Assembly (NCBI GenBank): GCA_964410485.1
Contig: CAYPHJ010000094.1
Span: 1-17,768, forward strand
Source: CAYPHJ01 sp964410485
GTDB taxonomy: Bacteria > Desulfobacterota > Binatia > UBA9968
Length of the DNA: 17,768 nucleotides
Direction: 5' to 3'
Part shown: positions 1-6,753 of the stretch, one piece after another
Position numbering within the stretch: position 1 is the first letter of the stretch
Layout of the letters: each line of letters starts with the position of its first letter
Notes under the pieces: model-generated
Told to the model about the DNA's origin: nothing
Database searches by the model: none
The model's input: only the letters and a program-made list of their open reading frames with translations
Position numbers and translations under genes: made by a program

Positions 1-53
1 TCAAGCAAGTCGATATCGAAATCGAGGAGAAAAAAAGGGATAGGAAGAGGTAA
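1..53 (+). CDS. C-terminal tail of an upstream gene (partial)
   Basis: An open frame enters from the left edge and ends at a TAA at 51-53. It encodes a short, strongly charged tail (KQVDIEIEEKKRDRKR) rich in Lys, Arg and Glu. The gene body lies outside the window, so its function cannot be read. It stops 8 bases before the start of the response regulator, and the regulator's Shine-Dalgarno (GGAAGAGG) lies within its last codons, so the two are probably co-transcribed. In GlrK-QseG-GlrR type operons the gene before the regulator is the kinase or a small lipoprotein, which makes either a reasonable guess. Confidence 0.45.
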   Translation, partial: KQVDIEIEEKKRDRKR

Positions 54-61
54 ATCGACCC

Positions 62-1486
62 ATGGCGTGTGGCAAGATTCTTGTAGTCGACGACGATGCG
101 AACCTTCTCGAGTTAGTGAAGATGCGGCTCGAATCGTCGGGGTATGAAGTTTCGGCTGTTTCAAGCTGCAAGGAAGCCATCGAGACCGCCAGGGTGCAGC
201 CGTTCGATCTGTGCGTGCTCGATTTAATGCTCGGCGACGGAGACGGTATTTCGTTGATGGAAGAAATCCGCGGCGGATTGCCGGAAGTCTCGGCGATCAT
301 TCTCACCGCGCATGGCACGATCGAGAGCGCTGTAGAGGCGATGCGCAAGGGCGCTTATGGCTATTTGACCAAACCTTTCGAGCCGCGCGATCTGCTGCAA
401 CAGATCGAAAGAGCCCTGGAGCATCGCAGGTTAGGCTCGGAGATTGAAAGACTGAAAGGGCTTTTGGAAGAGAAATACGATTTCGCGAACATCATTGCGC
501 GCAGCGCAAAACTGCGATCTGTCTTGGACGTGGTCACGCGCATTGCCAAGCTCGACTCAACGATCCATATTCATGGCGAGAGCGGCACAGGAAAGGAGTT
601 GATTGCCAAGGCTATCCATCTTGCCAGCCATCGTAAGGACAAGCCGTTTGTGGCGTTGAACTGTGCCGCGTTCCCGGAGACTTTGCTCGAAAGCGAGCTC
701 TTTGGTCATGAAAGGGGTGCTTTTACCGGAGCTATAAAGAGCACGCGCGGTCTGTTTACTCAGGCCAACGGAGGCACGTTATTTTTGGATGAGATCGGCG
801 ATATGCCGCTTGCCACGCAATCCAAGCTGCTGCGGGTCCTTCAGGAGCGCCAATTTTATCCTCTGGGCAGTGAGATTCCTATCGATATCGACGTGCGTAT
901 CATCGTTGCAACGAATAAAAATTTGGAAGAGCAGGTCAAAAACGGGTTGTTCCGCGACGATCTCTTTTATCGCATACACGTGATTCCAATCTACTTGCCG
1001 CCTCTGCGCGAGCGCAAGGAAGATATTGTGCCTCTAGCTGAACATTTTCTGAAGAAGTACAGCCAGCAAATGAAGAAAGAAGTCAACGGGATCACGCCGG
1101 AAGCTTTGAGGAAATTGATGCTTTACGATTGGCCGGGAAACGTGCGAGAGCTGGAAAATATGGTCGAATACGCGGTAGCGATGACCCAGAACAACTTCAT
1201 CACAGAAGACTATGTGCTGCAGACGAAAACCACCCCGAATCATGGCGGAAAGGCAGTCGCTTCGAGCAGACAAGGAGTTATAGAGGATCGCTTGCGGCCT
1301 CTCAAGGACGCCAGGGATGCCTTTGAAAGGGATTACCTGGTTCAGGTCTTGTCGATGACCGAAGGAAACGTGAGTCAAGCCGCAAAACTCGCCGGCAAAT
1401 ATCGCGCCGACTTCTATGATCTCTTGAAGAAACACGATCTCAAAGTGGAAGATTTTAAGAAAGCCAAGAGCGCTGTTTCCAATTGA
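62..1486 (+). CDS. glrR: Sigma-54-dependent response regulator, GlrR/QseF-like
   Basis: This is a cytoplasmic two-component transcription activator of 474 aa. The receiver domain (about residues 4-120) has the acidic pair D10/D11, phospho-acceptor D54, T82 and K104, all intact. The AAA+ sigma-54 interaction domain (about 140-375) carries Walker A GESGTGKE (172-179), the GAFTGA loop (219-224) that contacts sigma-54, and Walker B GGTLFLDE (237-244). A C-terminal Fis-type helix-turn-helix (about 425-465) ends in AAKLAGKYRADFYDLLKKH, which closely resembles the C-terminus of enterobacterial GlrR (AGRNRTEFYKLLSRH). When phosphorylated it should drive open-complex formation at sigma-54 promoters. 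A GGAAGAGG ribosome site about 11 bases upstream supports the ATG at 62. The partner kinase is probably upstream, outside the window. The GlrR assignment is by sequence recall; an AtoC/NtrC-type regulator with other targets is possible. Confidence 0.9.
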   Translation: MACGKILVVDDDANLLELVKMRLESSGYEVSAVSSCKEAIETARVQPFDLCVLDLMLGDGDGISLMEEIRGGLPEVSAIILTAHGTIESAVEAMRKGAYGYLTKPFEPRDLLQQIERALEHRRLGSEIERLKGLLEEKYDFANIIARSAKLRSVLDVVTRIAKLDSTIHIHGESGTGKELIAKAIHLASHRKDKPFVALNCAAFPETLLESELFGHERGAFTGAIKSTRGLFTQANGGTLFLDEIGDMPLATQSKLLRVLQERQFYPLGSEIPIDIDVRIIVATNKNLEEQVKNGLFRDDLFYRIHVIPIYLPPLRERKEDIVPLAEHFLKKYSQQMKKEVNGITPEALRKLMLYDWPGNVRELENMVEYAVAMTQNNFITEDYVLQTKTTPNHGGKAVASSRQGVIEDRLRPLKDARDAFERDYLVQVLSMTEGNVSQAAKLAGKYRADFYDLLKKHDLKVEDFKKAKSAVSN

Positions 1487-1881
1487 AGCACCAAACAGGC
1501 ATTGAAACCTTTGCTCTCTACGCCACTACGCTTCCCGGCTCACTTCTCGATGACACAGTGTCGTACGTTTCCTCTGCGCTGAAGCGGGCTAATCTCCACG
1601 GTCCCCGATGTTCCGACGTTTCAAACGCCCTTTAATACCCCCGGGCTTTGAGCAGTCCTCGATCAGACAAAGTTCAGGGTTACGCCGTCTTCGCTACCCG
1701 AATTCCTCCAGTAGTGTTCGTTTTTTCCTGCAACAAGGCTCTGCGAATAGACGATATGCTCGTCAATTTAATAGGTTATCTGTTTTTTCCCTGTCGGCAT
1801 AGGTTTTGTATGCATATTGGAGATAACAATAACACCGTGTGCTAAAACTAAACGGACAAGGACACAGGAGGAAAATTCTAT
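1487..1881. other. Intergenic region of 395 bp without a confident gene
   Basis: This stretch separates the response regulator from the OmpA-like gene. Two short open frames (1608-1802 and 1648-1845) have no recognisable protein features or ribosome sites and look like chance. I scanned the plus strand for the sigma-54 pattern GG-N10-GC and found none, so the regulator upstream does not visibly control the next gene from here. The A/T-rich stretch at about 1765-1850 is the likeliest site for the promoter of the OmpA-like gene, but no convincing -35/-10 pair was found. No clear terminator hairpin follows the regulator. Confidence 0.5.
1868..1873 (+). promoter_or_regulatory. Strong Shine-Dalgarno for the OmpA-like gene
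   Basis: A perfect AGGAGG lies 8-10 bases before the ATG at 1882. It fixes the start codon and suggests high expression, as expected for an abundant envelope lipoprotein. Confidence 0.8.
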
Positions 1882-2655
1882 ATGAGATACAGTATCCGTA
1901 GTACAACTGCGGCGCTAAATGGCGTCGTGCTTGCGGGCTCTCTGCTCGTTGCACAGGGTTGCGTAGCCACGCGTAACTGGGTCCAGGAACAAATGGATCC
2001 GGTTACGGGCCGGGTCACTCAAACGGAGACTCGCCTCAATGAAGCGGAGGGCCAGATCGGCGGCCTCGGTGGGCGGATGAGTGGAATGGAAGGCAAAGTC
2101 GGCCAGATCGAAGGACGGGTCGGCCAATTTGAAGGACGTTTGGGTCAGGTTGACGCAAAAACAGAGCAGGCTTTAAAGAGCCTCGGAAACCTGAAATTGG
2201 AGAGGCGCTTTGTGATCGATATGCGCGAGGGTGCAAACTTCGCGTTCAATTCATTCAGATTGCCGGATCAGGCGAAGAAAGAAATCGACGGCTTCCTTAG
2301 CGACGTGAAAGGTGATGTTACGGGGATGGAGGGCGCCGTGTTTCTGATCACGGGGCACACGGATAATGTCGGGCCGGAAGACTACAACTTCACGCTTGGC
2401 CAAAGAAGAGCGGAAGCGGTGGGTCGCTATCTTATCACCCAGAAACAGTTGAACCCGCTCCAGATCGTCACCGTTTCCTATGGTCCATCCGCTCCCCTCG
2501 TCGATAATACCAACCCGCAAGCGCGGGCGAAGAACCGAAGAGTGGAGATTCTCGTTTATCGGGAAGCGATCAGTTCTGCCGGGCAAATGCCAGCCTCAAC
2601 TCCCGAGCGCGGCGCGAGGCAAAGCGCTCCAGCTGACCACGTTAGTCGCCGCTAA
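1882..2655 (+). CDS. OmpA-family peptidoglycan-binding lipoprotein with heptad-repeat stalk
   Basis: This 257-aa envelope protein probably links the outer membrane to peptidoglycan. The N-terminus is a signal peptide ending in LLVAQGC, with C27 the likely lipidated cysteine; the lipobox is imperfect, so lipidation is inferred. Residues about 40-110 form a predicted coiled-coil stalk with near-identical heptads (GKVGQIE, GRVGQFE, GRLGQVD), encoded by a 21-bp tandem repeat. The C-terminal OmpA domain (about 115-235) shows the family hallmarks GHTDNVGPEDYNFTLGQRRA and NRRVEIL, which bind diaminopimelate in the cell wall. The architecture is like Pal/Lpp-type tethers or the OmpA-like lipoproteins of delta-proteobacterial relatives. 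No beta-barrel is present. A strong terminator follows, so it is probably a single-gene transcript. Confidence 0.88.
   Translation: MRYSIRSTTAALNGVVLAGSLLVAQGCVATRNWVQEQMDPVTGRVTQTETRLNEAEGQIGGLGGRMSGMEGKVGQIEGRVGQFEGRLGQVDAKTEQALKSLGNLKLERRFVIDMREGANFAFNSFRLPDQAKKEIDGFLSDVKGDVTGMEGAVFLITGHTDNVGPEDYNFTLGQRRAEAVGRYLITQKQLNPLQIVTVSYGPSAPLVDNTNPQARAKNRRVEILVYREAISSAGQMPASTPERGARQSAPADHVSRR
2071..2154 (+). repeat. Tandem 21-bp repeats (4 units) within the OmpA-like gene
   Basis: Four consecutive 21-base units (2071-2091, 2092-2112, 2113-2133, 2134-2154) each encode one heptad of the pattern G-[KR]-[VLM]-[GS]-[QG]-hydrophobic-[ED]. The last three units are most alike at DNA level (for example the shared GTCGGCCA core). 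Because the unit is a multiple of three, gain or loss of copies would change stalk length without a frameshift. Confidence 0.75.
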
Positions 2656-2690
2656 AACCGGTGGAGAGTTAATAGTTGATTGAGAACAAG

Positions 2691-2720
2691 AAAGGCGGGG
2701 CTCAGGAGCCCCGCCTTTTG
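2691..2720. terminator. Strong bidirectional rho-independent terminator
   Basis: The sequence AAAGGCGGGGCT-CAGG-AGCCCCGCCTTTT forms a 9-bp perfect GC stem (2694-2702 with 2707-2715) with a four-base loop. It is flanked by A residues on the left and T residues on the right, so it can work in both directions. It lies between the convergent OmpA-like gene (ends 2655) and the CopD-like gene (ends 2777) and should terminate both transcripts. Confidence 0.92.
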
Positions 2721-2776
2721 TTTTCGCTGTTCCGACTCTCGACCCTCCACCCCTGACCCTCCGCTTTTTTCCTCTT

Positions 2777-3250
2777 TCATGGGTGCAGGCGCAGCCCAAG
2801 CCACAAGGTGATCACGGCCAGCACCAGAATGCACCAATTCGAGCCTTTGAGCCGGTGCACGCAGGAGTCGAGGTCTTGTGGCGTGACCGTGTCCGCCCCC
2901 TCGTAGCGGCGCACTAATCGGTGACCGATGCCCATTGCCTGGTACACGCTAAAGATCACGAGAATAAAGACAAAGAACAACTTGAGGCCAAGGGAGTAGC
3001 CAAATTGTTGGATAAATGTGTCTCGATAGGTGGCTTTCAGTTGCGTGACCTGGAAAGCTCCGGTGAATAGGAGGATGCCCAGTGCCCCCACTTGCATGGG
3101 ATTGTATAGTTTCAGGGCACGCGTGAAGAAACGAAGTTTATCGTCGTGTCGCTCGATTGCCGCCAGGGAGGGCAACAGCAAGGTGGCGAGCCCAACAATA
3201 GCCCCCAGATAAGCGATCAGAGATATGATATGCAGCCATGCGTTTAGCAT
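2777..3250 (-). CDS. CopD-like four-helix inner-membrane protein
   Basis: This 157-aa integral membrane protein has four hydrophobic helices at about residues 5-27, 52-70, 83-105 and 135-154. The pattern of a first helix starting with a histidine (H7), an LP-containing end (LLLPSLAAIER), an RFF/RAL cytoplasmic loop and a TGAF motif in helix 2 resembles the CopD/DUF2269-type membrane superfamily, some members of which bind copper or haem. That assignment is a general resemblance and not certain. Its ATG (3250-3248) follows the TAG stop of the ferredoxin-fusion gene (3253-3251) with no intervening base, so translation is very probably coupled and the two proteins likely work together. It ends just before the shared terminator. 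Confidence 0.65.
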   Translation of the reverse strand: MLNAWLHIISLIAYLGAIVGLATLLLPSLAAIERHDDKLRFFTRALKLYNPMQVGALGILLFTGAFQVTQLKATYRDTFIQQFGYSLGLKLFFVFILVIFSVYQAMGIGHRLVRRYEGADTVTPQDLDSCVHRLKGSNWCILVLAVITLWLGLRLHP

Positions 3251-4075
3251 CTATCCCCAGCCGAACCGAGAGCCTTTTTTGAAAGGTTTGCCGGGAGCAT
3301 CGTAGGTCTCACCAAGTGTTTCGAGTTGCTGGCGGATTTTTGCCAGCTGTTGCTGCTGATGGGCGACAAAGGCTTCCGCTTCTTTTCGTCGTCGCTCACT
3401 AAACTCAAGCAGTTCCCGTTCTCTTCTGCGCGTGAACCCCTCCTGCTCTTTCTCCCACTTGTCTTGAACATCGTGCAATAGAGTACGGATATGAAAATTC
3501 AAGTTGTCACGAACAACCATCGACTTGTTGCAGTGAGGGCAGAAAATGACGTTGCCGATCATGAAACTGCCGACGGGTTCCACGTGGATTTGGTTGCATT
3601 TGAAGCATCGAATCGGAATGGTCCAGGAATCGCTCTCTGGGAGGGTCACGAAGTCAATGGCCGGCTCTGTAGCTTGGGGCAGTTCTTGCGCTCCACTCGG
3701 TGAGGAGTGCGCTACGCTCTGAGGGGGCAGTTGAGATTCGCTTTTGGCGACCGGCTCCTTCTTTGCGGGCGCGGGGCTTTTCCCCTCACCCTTCCGAAAG
3801 CGAGACTGAAAGTTCTCTTCGAATTGCACTTCGGGGTGGAGCTCCCGCGCGCGCGCGATCAGCACGTCTTCCGTTTCAATGTTGTTCGGATCTGTCACGC
3901 AAACATCGACGGGGCAGACAGCGGCGCAGGCCTCATAATCATGAAAGCCGACGCACTCGGTACACAACTGGGGGTTGATGACATAAACGGGATCACCTTG
4001 TGAAATCGCATTGTTGGGGCATTCCGGCTCGCATGCGCCGCAGTTGATGCAGTCGTTGGTGATCATCGTCGCCAT
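3251..4075 (-). CDS. Dicluster ferredoxin fused to a zinc ribbon and coiled coil
   Basis: This 274-aa soluble protein has three parts. Residues 1-65 are a YfhL-like 2[4Fe-4S] ferredoxin: C9-x2-C12-x2-C15-x3-C19 and C38-x2-C41-x8-C50-x3-C54-P, plus C59. A Pro/Ser/Lys-rich linker spans about 90-140. Residues 157-182 form a zinc-ribbon-like CFKC...CPHC (C157, C160, C179, C182). Residues about 200-252 are a highly charged Arg/Glu/Gln coiled coil, followed by a basic tail. Ordinary YfhL ferredoxins end near 85 residues, so the extension is unusual. The ATG at 4075 is preferred over an in-frame codon at 4099 because AGGAGG lies 8 bases before it and MATMITNDCINCG matches the family N-terminus. It is co-transcribed with the membrane protein downstream. 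A role in electron transfer or as a redox-responsive scaffold is inferred; no substrate is evident. Confidence 0.8.
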   Translation of the reverse strand: MATMITNDCINCGACEPECPNNAISQGDPVYVINPQLCTECVGFHDYEACAAVCPVDVCVTDPNNIETEDVLIARARELHPEVQFEENFQSRFRKGEGKSPAPAKKEPVAKSESQLPPQSVAHSSPSGAQELPQATEPAIDFVTLPESDSWTIPIRCFKCNQIHVEPVGSFMIGNVIFCPHCNKSMVVRDNLNFHIRTLLHDVQDKWEKEQEGFTRRRERELLEFSERRRKEAEAFVAHQQQQLAKIRQQLETLGETYDAPGKPFKKGSRFGWG

Positions 4076-4083
4076 GCTTGAGT

Positions 4084-4158
4084 CCTCCTGAAGTATCACG
4101 GAAATGACGGGGAAGGGGAAACCATAATTATCCTAAATGAAACGGCCTGAGGTTTCAA
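4084..4158 (-). promoter_or_regulatory. Sigma-70-type promoter and ribosome site for the ferredoxin-fusion operon
   Basis: On the minus strand, TTGAAA (4158-4153) and TAGGAT (4135-4130) are separated by exactly 17 bases, giving a good sigma-70-like promoter with an expected start near 4123. The leader of about 48 bases contains a perfect AGGAGG (4089-4084) placed 8 bases before the ATG at 4075. Confidence 0.6.
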
Positions 4159-4220
4159 TCTATATCGATACTCCAGCTCCCACTACAGTGACTGAGGATT
4201 CTCCCGTTGGTAGCTTGTGA

Positions 4221-4613
4221 TCAAGAACGCCCTTTGAGCTCAATCAGCTCGATCTTGTAGCCATTGGGATCTTCAACGAAGGCGATCTCGGTGGTGCCGT
4301 GTTTCATGGGGCCCGGTTCGCGTACGATCTTGGCTCCCTTGGCGCGCAAATCATCGCAGACTTTGTAAATGTTTTCCACCCCGACGGCGAGGTGACCGAA
4401 GGCATTGCCGAGATCGTAGGCCTGAGTATCCCAGTTGTGCGTGAGCTCGATAACGCTGTTCTCGCTTTCCGATCCGTAACCGACGAATGCCAGAGTAAAT
4501 CGCCCTGAAGGATAGTCTTTCTTGCGCAGGAGTCTCATCCCGAGAACGTCACAATAGAAGTTGAGCGATTCGTCGAGATTGTTGACCCGGATCATCGTAT
4601 GAAGAAGTCGCAT
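4221..4613 (-). CDS. gloA: Glyoxalase I (lactoylglutathione lyase)
   Basis: This 130-aa enzyme isomerises the hemithioacetal of methylglyoxal and glutathione to S-lactoylglutathione, the first step of cytoplasmic methylglyoxal detoxification. The four metal ligands of the E. coli Ni-dependent enzyme are present at the same positions: H5, E56, H74 and E122. The N-terminus MRLLHTMIRVNNLDESLNFY, the DVLGM segment and the C-terminal VEDPNGYKIELIE are typical of the family, and the length is standard. A clear AGGAGG-type ribosome site lies about 7 bases before the ATG. It is probably transcribed alone: the downstream ferredoxin-fusion operon has its own promoter, and the neighbour on the other side is divergent. 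Confidence 0.93.
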   Translation of the reverse strand: MRLLHTMIRVNNLDESLNFYCDVLGMRLLRKKDYPSGRFTLAFVGYGSESENSVIELTHNWDTQAYDLGNAFGHLAVGVENIYKVCDDLRAKGAKIVREPGPMKHGTTEIAFVEDPNGYKIELIELKGRS

Positions 4614-4808
4614 GTTCGCCCTCCTGTATTTGGCTTAGCCCAACAGGTTGAACTTTAACAACAAGAATGTTCAAGGTCCAACGTTGAGGTTCTGTCCGGT
4701 CCGGGTGCCACTTGCGAGCCGGGCCGTGCTCACAACGGTGAAGGCCGTCAAAACGATTGTAACGTCCGCAGCCCAGCTCAGCCGCCGGGAACGGGGCGGG
4801 GAGCGCGC

Positions 4809-4837
4809 TTGGATAGCTGTCAAATGTAGGATATAAG
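4809..4837 (+). promoter_or_regulatory. Candidate promoter for a leaderless substrate-binding-protein transcript
   Basis: TTGGAT (4809-4814), a 17-base spacer and TATAAG (4832-4837) form a sigma-70-like promoter. The expected start site falls at about 4844-4845, on the A of the ATG at 4845. No good Shine-Dalgarno sits between this box and the start codon, so the mRNA may be leaderless. The -35 match is weak. Confidence 0.4.
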
Positions 4838-4844
4838 ATGGGCC

Positions 4845-5864
4845 ATGGCTGATTCCCGACGCGCGCTACTGCTACGCGGGCTCCAATTTGGGCTGGCGCT
4901 GGTTTTGGGTTTAGCCCTGACAGGTGCAGCGGTAGCGGACGTCAAAAAGTTGCGGCTTGCTTACACGGGCTGGGAGCTTGGCACAGCGGTCGCCTACATC
5001 GGGGTCGATTCGGGTCTGTTTAAGAAGCACGGTTTAGAGATCGAAGAGGTCCCCATGCGCGATACCTTTTCGGCTGGGGTGCAGGCATTGTTCGGTATCG
5101 ATCTCCTCGTTGGTTTCGGTAATCCGCTCGCTGTTTTGCAACCGCTGATGGGAGGCGCAGGCATTACTGTTATTGGTTCTCATGTGAGTTTTGATGAATG
5201 GGGAATGGGGGTCAACCCGTCGGTATCGACCGTAAAAGACCTACAAGGGAAAAAGATCGGCGTTTCCGGCCTTGGTACCCGCTCCGATCTAGTCGCCCGG
5301 GTAATGCTGAGACGGGCCGGCCTTGAACCGGGGAAAGACGTTGAACTTGTGGCAGCCGGCTTCACGCCGTCTCGAGCGCTGGCGGTGGCGAAGAATCTGA
5401 TCCAGGGTGCCCCGCTGCGTGCCGAAGTCGCCCCGGAACTGCAGACCCTGGGCATCAAGATGATCGAAGTCAAATCCGTGCCGGTCGCCATTGATCTCTT
5501 GTTAACGACGCGATCATTTATCAAGAGAGAAGAAGATGTGGTTCGAAGGTTCATGAAAGGGTATGCGGCTGCGATCAACTATTTTGTGACCCGCCGCAAG
5601 GAAAGCATCGGCATCCTGAAGAAATATTTTCCCACCAACCAGGCGGTGACTGTCGATGCAATGTATGACAGTTTTGCCGCCCAGCTGAGGCCCTTGCCGG
5701 ATCTCAATCATGAAGCTCTGCAGGCGCTCGTCGATGTCACCGCCATGCTCGATGAACGAGCCAAAGCGCTCAAGCCCCCCGACGTCACGGAACCGCGCTT
5801 CCTGGAAGAGCTCAAGGGCAGCCAGTTTCTCAAAGATCTCTACACCGAAAAGATCAACTTGTAA
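4845..5864 (+). CDS. NMT1/THI5-like ABC transporter substrate-binding protein
   Basis: This is an exported periplasmic solute-binding protein of 339 aa. The signal peptide (residues 1-31) begins with SRRALLLRG, which resembles a twin-arginine motif, and ends AVA before D32. The mature part has the NMT1/SsuA/TauA-type two-lobe fold. Recognisable blocks are KLRLAYTGWELGTAVAYIGVDSGLFKKHGLE near the N-terminus, VKDLQGKKIGVSGLGTRSD in the middle, and a helical C-terminal lobe with FIKREEDVVRRFMKGY. Related proteins bind sulfonates, taurine, pyrimidine precursors or aromatic acids, so the ligand cannot be named. No permease or ATPase gene follows; instead an SDR, an amidase-family enzyme and another SDR lie downstream on the same strand, so the protein may deliver or sense their substrate. 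No strong ribosome site precedes the ATG. Confidence 0.85.
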   Translation: MADSRRALLLRGLQFGLALVLGLALTGAAVADVKKLRLAYTGWELGTAVAYIGVDSGLFKKHGLEIEEVPMRDTFSAGVQALFGIDLLVGFGNPLAVLQPLMGGAGITVIGSHVSFDEWGMGVNPSVSTVKDLQGKKIGVSGLGTRSDLVARVMLRRAGLEPGKDVELVAAGFTPSRALAVAKNLIQGAPLRAEVAPELQTLGIKMIEVKSVPVAIDLLLTTRSFIKREEDVVRRFMKGYAAAINYFVTRRKESIGILKKYFPTNQAVTVDAMYDSFAAQLRPLPDLNHEALQALVDVTAMLDERAKALKPPDVTEPRFLEELKGSQFLKDLYTEKINL

Positions 5865-5975
5865 CCCAAAGCCGGGATTCCCATATTTGTGGTCTTGCGA
5901 TAATTCAGGCCTGCTTCAATCGGGGTTCCTATCAGCGGGGTAGGCGATGTGGAATATGAAAGACGGAGGTTTGTG

Positions 5976-6722
5976 ATGAGACTAGAAAACCAGATCGCTG
6001 TTGTGACCGGCGCAGGTCGCAATATCGGGGAGGAGATCGGCAAAGTATTTGCCCGTGAAGGCGCCAAAGTGGCGGTCGCGGATTTGGATGAAGCAAGGGC
6101 AACGCGTGTGGCCCGGGAAGTCAATGCGGATACGCCAAACCGCGCGATTCCCGTCGTCTGCGACGTTGCGTCGGCGGAGTCGGTTGAGAGAATGGTAGCG
6201 ACTGTCACGAAGACATTTGGCGGCATCGACATTTTAGTGAATAACGCAGCGTGGACGGATCACAAGACGATCTTCGACATTACCGAAGAGGAGTGGGATC
6301 GCGTGATGAATGTGTGCTTGAGAAGTGTCTGGTATTGCACTCGAGCCACCGCGAAGGTGATGATTGATCAGCGTAAAAGGGGGAAGATCATAAATATTGC
6401 CTCTACTTCGGGTCACTGGGGTCGAAAAGAAGCAACCGCCTACACCACAGCCAAAGCCGGAGTTCTAAACCTGACCCGCTCCATTGCCGTTCAATTGGCT
6501 CCTCACGGAATTCGCGTTAATTCGATTTCCCCCAATCGCATCGGCTCACCGGTCGGGCAGGATGTTGTGCCTGAGAACCGTTTCGTTAAAAATCTCGCCG
6601 GGCGCCGTGGCGAGCCCATCGATATCGCCAGAGCCGCGCTGTTTCTCGCCTCGGATGAATCGGACTTTATCTATGCCATCGATTTACCCGTGGACGGAGG
6701 TGCCCTGGCGATCCGCGACTGA
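5976..6722 (+). CDS. Short-chain dehydrogenase/reductase (SDR), classical type
   Basis: This 248-aa NAD(P)-dependent oxidoreductase has a standard Rossmann fold. The nucleotide loop is TGAGRNIG (11-18), with Asn in place of the middle Gly, a known variant. D36 after the second strand (VAVADLDEA) favours NAD(H). Further marks are NNAA (89-92), catalytic N112, S143, Y156 and K160 (YTTAK), and the C-terminal VDGGALAIRD. The ATG at 5976 is chosen over a GTG at 5949 because GGAGG lies about 6 bases before it and MRLENQIAVVTG matches the usual family start. It lies 111 bases after the binding protein and 31 bases before the amidase-family gene, so it is likely part of one operon. The substrate is unknown; oxidation or reduction of a small hydroxy or carbonyl compound is expected. 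Confidence 0.88.
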   Translation: MRLENQIAVVTGAGRNIGEEIGKVFAREGAKVAVADLDEARATRVAREVNADTPNRAIPVVCDVASAESVERMVATVTKTFGGIDILVNNAAWTDHKTIFDITEEEWDRVMNVCLRSVWYCTRATAKVMIDQRKRGKIINIASTSGHWGRKEATAYTTAKAGVLNLTRSIAVQLAPHGIRVNSISPNRIGSPVGQDVVPENRFVKNLAGRRGEPIDIARAALFLASDESDFIYAIDLPVDGGALAIRD

Positions 6723-6753
6723 AGCTCGTTGGCGCCAGCCAACTGTAACAGTT

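Noticed and set aside
1487..1881. Possible sigma-54 promoter for the OmpA-like gene, given the adjacent sigma-54 activator
   Set aside because: A scan for GG-N10-GC on the plus strand found no match.
5976..6722. Asn in the glycine-rich loop (TGAGRNIG) as a defect of the first SDR
   Set aside because: This is a known variant among active SDRs, and all catalytic residues are present.
6484..6753. Upstream extension of the acetamidase-family frame into the SDR gene
   Set aside because: The extension is the shadow of the SDR in another frame; the family N-terminus begins at the ATG at 6754.
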